Virus record (IMG/VR): IMGVR_UViG_3300031857_000005
Coordinates: 124,001-188,000 of that record
Direction: 5' to 3' (one strand)
Length of the DNA stretch: 64,000 nt
From: a virus
Shown here: positions 58,293 through 64,000 of the stretch, in pieces
How the letters are laid out: each line of letters opens with the position of its first letter
Position numbering within the stretch: the first letter of the stretch is position 1
Position numbers and translations under genes: made by a program
Notes under the pieces: generated by a model
Database searches by the model: none
What the model was told of the DNA's origin: nothing
The model's input: the letters and a program-made list of their open reading frames with translations, nothing else

Positions 58293-61172
58293 ATGGGAAA
58301 AATAATTCTTAAAAGTAATGGTGTTGAGACACAAATAATCAACGTAACCGATTTTACCGCATTAAGTGGAGAATCAAATGTTTACGTTTTAGGTATTAAC
58401 GATAACGGAGATGTTTTAGAACAATTTAATCCTGATGGTTCAGTAATCAAATTTGATAACAGTGGTGATAAAATCACTCAAGGAGTTTATAACGATAATA
58501 CAGGAACTTTAACACTTACCGATTTAACAGGTGGAACTTTAACCGTTACAGGTTTTACAACAGGATCAACTGAAATATACATAACAGGTGGTACATATTC
58601 CGCAAATACTATAACTTTTACAAATAATACGGGAGGAACATTTAATGTTACAGGTATTACATCTGTATATGAAGTAGGTTCAGGAAGTAGTTCCGTCCAA
58701 TTAGTGGGTGTTAGTGGTTCGGCAATTGGGGATTATTCTGTAGTAAGTGGAGGATTTAATAATACAACTTTTGGTGACTGCTCAAGTATTGTCGGGGGTT
58801 CAAATAACCTAATAACTGGACCAACAGGAATTGTGAATTCAACGTATAACGGGATATATAGTGGGAGTACATTTAGTGGTTATTATGGAAGTTATTCACC
58901 ATCATCAACATTATCAGGTTTAGGAACTGGTGCAACATTCTCATTTTATTTTAACCCACCAGGAACATTAAGTAATGTTTATGTTAATAATAACGGTAAG
59001 AATTACATTAATAATGATACTGTAACAGTACTTGGAAATGTCTTTGGCGGAACAATAGGAACAGATAATGTTACATTCCAAATTGGAACAGTTAATGCTC
59101 CGTCTAATAGTTTTATTGGTAGTGGGGAATTTAATACAATTTCAGCATACTACGGTTGTTCTGTAATTGTCGGTGGTGAAAATAATAGAACTTACGATGG
59201 TTATGATTCTGTTAAAAATAACTTTATTGGTGGGGGATGTAATAATACTTCTAGTGGATACTTCTCAACGGTTGTTGCGGGTAGAAACAATTGTTCTTTT
59301 GGTGATTGTGCCTTTGTTGGTGGTGGTTGTGGAAACCGAGCATATAGTAGATCAACAATCGCTGGTGGTAGAAGAAATACCGCAGGTATATCAGGAGGAG
59401 TTAATTCTGTAAATATTTTGGGTTCTTACACAGGTACTGGAGTTTCTCAAGGAACATATAGTGTTTATACAAATAATGTTATAAGTTCAGGAATTGGTTT
59501 AAGTTTATTAATTACTTTTGATAATTCTGGTGTTACTACAAATACCCAAGTTGAAAATAATGGTAACTTATATAACACTTCCGATCAAGTTATTGTTCCA
59601 GGAAATTTATTTAATGGTGGAACATCACCATTAAATGATATTATTTATGAGATTACTGGTACATTTACAAATTCTTACGCATCAATTATTGGTGGTTGTG
59701 GAAACAGATCTATTGGTGAGTATTCAACCATAAGTGGTGGTTATCGTAATACCGCATCAGGATATGTATCAACAATAAGTGGTGGTTATTGTAATACCGC
59801 ATCATCACAATACACGGTAATTGCTGGTGGTTGTTGTAATGAATCAAGAAAAAATTCATCAACAGTAAGTGGTGGTAGAAGTAATACAGTTGATAACGAA
59901 TACGATACAATTGGTGGTGGATATAGAAATACAACATTAGTTAGTGGAAGTGCTTGTGGGGTATCAACAATAAGTGGTGGATACCTTAATACATCTGGAA
60001 ACTATTATACATTTAATGGTGGTGGTTGTAATAATAAAACTTTAGGGGAATACTCATCAATCGTTGGGGGTTGTAATAACCAAATTCTTTCAGGTTTTGT
60101 TGATGGTGTGAATTTTAATGCGGGTGATGCTTCCTCAATACCTAATAACACATACACCGTTAATCCTACAAATATTAGTGGTTATGGTGACGGACTTCAA
60201 ATAAGTTTTGATGTAAATAGTGGTGTAGTAAGTAATATTAGTATATTAAATCCTGGTATAAGATATGAAAGTGGGAATCAAGTTTTAGTTCTTGGGACTA
60301 GTATTGGTGGTTCATCGGCAAACGATTTAACATTTGATATATCAAATGTTAAATCATCAAATCATTCATTTATTGGTGGTGGTAGAGAAAATACAACATT
60401 AAGTGATTGTTCAACCATAAGTGGAGGTTATGAGAACACTGTCAGCGGAAATTACGGATCTATAGGTGGTGGAGCAAACAATACAATATCAACATATTCT
60501 GATTACGCAACAATCGGTGGAGGTGACGACAATACAATATTATCGGGTGAAGCACCAACAATATCAGGTGGTGAAAACAATACAGTTAGTGGTCGTTATT
60601 CAACCGTTGGGGGTGGTAATTACAATGTAATAGAATCAATAACATCAAGTAATTATACTCAATACGCATCAACAATTGGTGGAGGTTCTTGTAATACAAT
60701 TTCATCATATAGTGGGTACTATGATATGTATGGTAATACAATTGCTGGTGGTACTTGTAATACAACGGTATCTTCAGAATACAACGGACAAACCATTAGT
60801 GGGGGATATAGGAATATAACAATGTCTAAATTCTCAACAGTTGGCGGTGGGTGTAACAACACATCAAGTGGTGATTATTCATTTATTGGTGGTGGTAGAA
60901 GTAACACATCAAGTAGTAATTACTCTATGATTCTTGGTGGTAATTCTAACACGACAATTGGTATAAGAAGTGCGGTTGTTGGTGGACAAAACATTATTGC
61001 AACAGATGATGATATGGTTTATATGGCAAATGCCAATATTCAGTCATCCGGATATATTTATTTTGGAGATGTGAACACAGACGGATCTTGGAGAATGAGA
61101 ATATCTGGTACAACATTTATAATAGAAAAAAGAGTTGGTGGTTCTTGGGTAACATCAGGAACATTTGTATAA
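58293..61172 (+). CDS. Repeat fibre protein with GGG-N type repeats
   Basis: 959 residues. The N-terminus MGKIILKSNGVETQIINVTD leads into a Thr/Gly-rich stalk. Most of the chain is repeats of the form STISGGYRNTASGYV, STVSGGRSNTV and TIGGGDDNTI, like the head repeats of trimeric adhesins. Three inserted domains of about 85 residues interrupt the repeats (near 58840-59100, 59415-59670 and 60100-60350) with a pattern GxGxxxSFxV...VxVxNNGxxYxxxD. The C-terminus MRISGTTFIIEKRVGGSWVT ends the fibre. Likely a second receptor-binding fibre; Tyr, Ser and Asn richness fits glycan binding. Confidence 0.78.
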   Translation: MGKIILKSNGVETQIINVTDFTALSGESNVYVLGINDNGDVLEQFNPDGSVIKFDNSGDKITQGVYNDNTGTLTLTDLTGGTLTVTGFTTGSTEIYITGGTYSANTITFTNNTGGTFNVTGITSVYEVGSGSSSVQLVGVSGSAIGDYSVVSGGFNNTTFGDCSSIVGGSNNLITGPTGIVNSTYNGIYSGSTFSGYYGSYSPSSTLSGLGTGATFSFYFNPPGTLSNVYVNNNGKNYINNDTVTVLGNVFGGTIGTDNVTFQIGTVNAPSNSFIGSGEFNTISAYYGCSVIVGGENNRTYDGYDSVKNNFIGGGCNNTSSGYFSTVVAGRNNCSFGDCAFVGGGCGNRAYSRSTIAGGRRNTAGISGGVNSVNILGSYTGTGVSQGTYSVYTNNVISSGIGLSLLITFDNSGVTTNTQVENNGNLYNTSDQVIVPGNLFNGGTSPLNDIIYEITGTFTNSYASIIGGCGNRSIGEYSTISGGYRNTASGYVSTISGGYCNTASSQYTVIAGGCCNESRKNSSTVSGGRSNTVDNEYDTIGGGYRNTTLVSGSACGVSTISGGYLNTSGNYYTFNGGGCNNKTLGEYSSIVGGCNNQILSGFVDGVNFNAGDASSIPNNTYTVNPTNISGYGDGLQISFDVNSGVVSNISILNPGIRYESGNQVLVLGTSIGGSSANDLTFDISNVKSSNHSFIGGGRENTTLSDCSTISGGYENTVSGNYGSIGGGANNTISTYSDYATIGGGDDNTILSGEAPTISGGENNTVSGRYSTVGGGNYNVIESITSSNYTQYASTIGGGSCNTISSYSGYYDMYGNTIAGGTCNTTVSSEYNGQTISGGYRNITMSKFSTVGGGCNNTSSGDYSFIGGGRSNTSSSNYSMILGGNSNTTIGIRSAVVGGQNIIATDDDMVYMANANIQSSGYIYFGDVNTDGSWRMRISGTTFIIEKRVGGSWVTSGTFV

Positions 61173-61194
61173 AAAATTAAAAAAAAAATAAAAT

Positions 61195-64000
61195 ATGGGA
61201 TTTATAAGTGATAGTATATCGGGAACAACAATAAGTGGTGGAACTTTTTATGGTGATGGATCGGGTCTAACTGATGTGTCATTAAACGATATTTTAACAG
61301 CATCAGCGATTCTTGGTGTAAATATAAACACGTCAAGTGATTACTTAGGTATTACAGCTATTGACACATTTGATGATGAATCATCAAATTATATAAGTTG
61401 GACAAATGGATCAAACCAAGGAACTGGTTTTAATCCTTGGGTTATATCAACACAACCAAATACAGGTGTTTTTTTAGGAAATCCGGCTTCAGATGGAATG
61501 GGAACAACTGGTATTGGGACAAACGCATTCGCTTTATTTGCAACTGACGGATCAAACTATGTATCAACATCAAGAACATTTACAACACCTTTAAGTGTCG
61601 GTGAAGTGTTTTCTTTTTATTGGGCAATTAATTTTGATGCAAATGGTGGAAATAAAGGTTTTGATTTAAAAGCTGGTGGTGTAACAATATTTAATGCAAA
61701 TAATAATAATACATCAACAATTACCTCAAATTTATCAGCACCATATAATGTTGTTGATGGTGGTTATGGGACAACACCAATGCTTGTAACATTAACAAGA
61801 GACTCGTCAACACAATATACAATAACAATAACATCAAGAAGTGGTGGTCCAACATATTCAGCACCAATAAATTCTTCATTAGCAATTAATGAATTAAGTT
61901 TTTATTGTGGAGCACAAAGTGATGGATCAGGACAAAGAAATTTATATTTTAATAAATTACAAATAACACAAAATGTAAGTTTAAATAAAGTTTCTGTTGA
62001 TGAATTAAAAATCGCATTAAACGTTGGTGATATATTATATTCGGCAGGAACTGGAACCGACTCAACTGTAAGAGTAGACAATGGAAATTTTGCAAATGGT
62101 AACTGCTCAATTGTTGCTGGAGGAAGTGGAAATATTAGTGATAGTCAATATTCAACAATCGGTGGTGGATGTAATAACACAATAAATAATTTTACAACAA
62201 ATTCTAACTATTATTCGGTAGTTGGGAATTTAATTGGTGGGGGTAATCGTAATACAATTGATTCTAATACGTTAAATGATGCCGATGTTGGTGGATCAGT
62301 AATTGGTGGTGGTTATGTAAATCAATTGATTTCACCTTTTTATGGTTTCAACACGGTTAATGGTGGGGTTTTAAATAGAACATTTTTTGATTATAGTACA
62401 ATTGGTGGTGGAGCAATCAATGTTAACTTAGATTCGTTTACAACAATCGGTGGTGGAGCATTTAATACAAACTCAAGTTATACATCAACAATCGGTGGTG
62501 GTAATAATAATACAATTGGAACTTTATCTTCTTATTATAATGATCCTATTATTGGTCAAACTATAGGTGGTGGATCTTGTAATACAATGTCATCTTATAG
62601 TGCTCAGTATTATAATGGTGGTAGTACAATTAGTGGTGGATATTGTAACACAACAGTTTCTTCATATTATGGAGGGCAAACTATATCAGGAGGGTTTAAT
62701 AATATAACATCAAGTGATTATGCAACAGTTGGTGGAGGGGTTAGAAACACATCAAGTGGTTATTATTCAACTGTAAGTGGTGGGATTAACAATACATCAA
62801 GTTGTGGTGGTTCATTTATTGGTGGTGGTTGTAACAACACATCAAGTTGTAATTATTCTACCGTAAGTGGAGGTTATAGAAATACATCAAGTTGTTGTAA
62901 TTCAACAATAGGTGGTGGTAGAAGTAACACAGTAAGTTCTTGTTATTCAACTGTTAGTGGGGGTCGTAACAACGTATCCGGAATTAGCGGAACTATATCA
63001 GGAATTTATGATCAAACATATAATGGAGGAACATTTAGTGGTTATTATGGGTCATATTCACCAACCTCAACATCTTCAGGGTTTGGTAATGGAGGAACAT
63101 TCTCATTTAATTTTAATACGGGAACATTGTCTAACGTTTATGTTAACACAATTGGTCAAAGTTATGTTCAAGGAGATACGTTATTATTTGACGGTACTTT
63201 ATTTGGTGGATCAAGTGGTACTGATGATGTGACAATTAAAATTAATGTGACATCAAGTGGTAATAATTCTACCGTAAGTGGAGGTTATTGTAATACATCA
63301 ATTGGTAGTAGTTCAACAGTAAGTGGTGGTAAAAGAAACACATCAAGTGGTAGTTATTCAACAATTGGAGGTGGTAATGTTAACACATCAAGTTGTTATT
63401 ACTCAACCGTTGGTGGTGGTAGAAATAACACGTCAAGCGATTATTGTTCAACCATTGGTGGTGGTTTTAATAATAAAATTAATCCAGCATCATCCGATAG
63501 TGGTACTATATACGCATCAACAATAGGAGGAGGATCTTGTAATACAATCGGAACATTATCGGCATATTATGATGTATATGGTGCAACAATAGGTGGGGGA
63601 ACTTGTAATACAGTTGGGACATTATCCTCTTATTGTGGTGTGTATAGCTCAACAATTGGTGGAGGTTCCTTTAATATAATATCATCCTACAGTGGATACT
63701 ATGAAATGTATGGTAATACAATAGCTGGTGGTACTTTTAATACAACGGTATCTTCAGAATACAACGGACAAACAATTGGTGGAGGTCGTGGTAATGTAAC
63801 AAGGTATAATTATTCAACTGTAAGTGGGGGTAGAACTAACACATCAAGTGGTTATTATTCAACAATTGGTGGTGGTATAAATAACACATTAATAAATGGT
63901 TGTTCGGCAATACTTGGAGGAATATGTAATACGTCACAACACGATTGTTCATTTATTGTTGGTAGTGGTATATGTAGTACTGCCGCAAACACAACACACG
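61195..64000 (+). CDS. Third repeat fibre protein (partial, cut at right edge)
   Basis: Open from the ATG at 61195 through the right edge (935 complete codons, no stop). MGFISDSISGTTISGGTFYG and the following Ser/Thr-rich region match the stalk of the 1513-residue fibre. From about residue 300 the chain has GGG-N repeats like the previous gene (STVSGGINNTSS, TIGGGSCNTI) and, near 62990-63255, another copy of the 85-residue inserted domain. A segment near 63680-63780 is almost identical in DNA to one near 60700-60805 in the preceding gene. It is part of a fibre family; the end of the protein is not in view. Confidence 0.85.
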   Translation, partial: MGFISDSISGTTISGGTFYGDGSGLTDVSLNDILTASAILGVNINTSSDYLGITAIDTFDDESSNYISWTNGSNQGTGFNPWVISTQPNTGVFLGNPASDGMGTTGIGTNAFALFATDGSNYVSTSRTFTTPLSVGEVFSFYWAINFDANGGNKGFDLKAGGVTIFNANNNNTSTITSNLSAPYNVVDGGYGTTPMLVTLTRDSSTQYTITITSRSGGPTYSAPINSSLAINELSFYCGAQSDGSGQRNLYFNKLQITQNVSLNKVSVDELKIALNVGDILYSAGTGTDSTVRVDNGNFANGNCSIVAGGSGNISDSQYSTIGGGCNNTINNFTTNSNYYSVVGNLIGGGNRNTIDSNTLNDADVGGSVIGGGYVNQLISPFYGFNTVNGGVLNRTFFDYSTIGGGAINVNLDSFTTIGGGAFNTNSSYTSTIGGGNNNTIGTLSSYYNDPIIGQTIGGGSCNTMSSYSAQYYNGGSTISGGYCNTTVSSYYGGQTISGGFNNITSSDYATVGGGVRNTSSGYYSTVSGGINNTSSCGGSFIGGGCNNTSSCNYSTVSGGYRNTSSCCNSTIGGGRSNTVSSCYSTVSGGRNNVSGISGTISGIYDQTYNGGTFSGYYGSYSPTSTSSGFGNGGTFSFNFNTGTLSNVYVNTIGQSYVQGDTLLFDGTLFGGSSGTDDVTIKINVTSSGNNSTVSGGYCNTSIGSSSTVSGGKRNTSSGSYSTIGGGNVNTSSCYYSTVGGGRNNTSSDYCSTIGGGFNNKINPASSDSGTIYASTIGGGSCNTIGTLSAYYDVYGATIGGGTCNTVGTLSSYCGVYSSTIGGGSFNIISSYSGYYEMYGNTIAGGTFNTTVSSEYNGQTIGGGRGNVTRYNYSTVSGGRTNTSSGYYSTIGGGINNTLINGCSAILGGICNTSQHDCSFIVGSGICSTAANTTH

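Overview
This window is part of the genome of a large, lytic, T4-like tailed phage (myovirus) that very probably infects a Bacteroidetes (Flavobacteriia-like) host. The T4-type head set is recognisable by motif: terminase large subunit, portal, prohead protease, scaffold and gp23-like major capsid protein. A baseplate hub/spike protein and a gp55-like late sigma factor are also present. The host call rests on strong AT richness, start codons without Shine-Dalgarno sequences but with A-rich leaders, a phage-borne bS21 with a Bacteroidetes-like N-terminus, a DUF4494-like protein, and a secreted protein whose C-terminus resembles a type IX secretion (T9SS) sorting domain. I saw no integrase, tRNA, CRISPR array or IS element.

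Layout. (1) 1-1150: a proteostasis pair, a Clp-type AAA+ ATPase without its N-domain (minus strand, cut by the window edge) divergent from an Hsp20 gene. (2) 1.2-17.4 kb, plus strand: head assembly and packaging, from accessory proteins through TerL, a 59-residue ORF, portal, protease, scaffold and major capsid, then the T9SS-like secreted protein. A bS21 gene lies on the opposite strand at 11.0 kb. (3) 17.4-29.4 kb: small head-associated and secreted proteins, then minus-strand Cys-rich virion proteins, the baseplate hub and a late sigma factor. (4) 29.4-46.5 kb, minus strand: a tightly packed, often overlapping glycan island. It holds about eleven glycosyltransferases, four FkbM-type methyltransferases, and Gmd plus Fcl, which make GDP-L-fucose. 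PhoH, a HAD-like protein, dUTPase and a 3'-5' exonuclease are interspersed. (5) 46.6-49.3 kb, minus strand: five small phage proteins, one a stand-alone WYL-domain protein. (6) 49.4-64 kb, plus strand: giant repetitive fibre/adhesin genes, with a sulfotransferase and a GT9-like glycosyltransferase between them.

Three themes connect the genes. First, a TATTTAT motif, usually 11-22 nt before the start codon, heads most transcription units on both strands and is the likely late promoter read by the gp55-like sigma. Second, several proteins begin with a short basic amphipathic helix ending in (I/L)-x-E followed by a small residue. That resembles the T4 capsid-targeting sequence and its gp21 cleavage site, and the major capsid protein has the same kind of site at E60/A61. 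Third, the phage appears able to make activated fucose and to glycosylate, O-methylate and sulfate a glycan, plausibly on its own fibres or on the host surface. The fibres are built from dozens of short repeats that carry Asn-Thr-Thr at regular spacing.

All functional calls come from motif recognition by eye; no database search was run.
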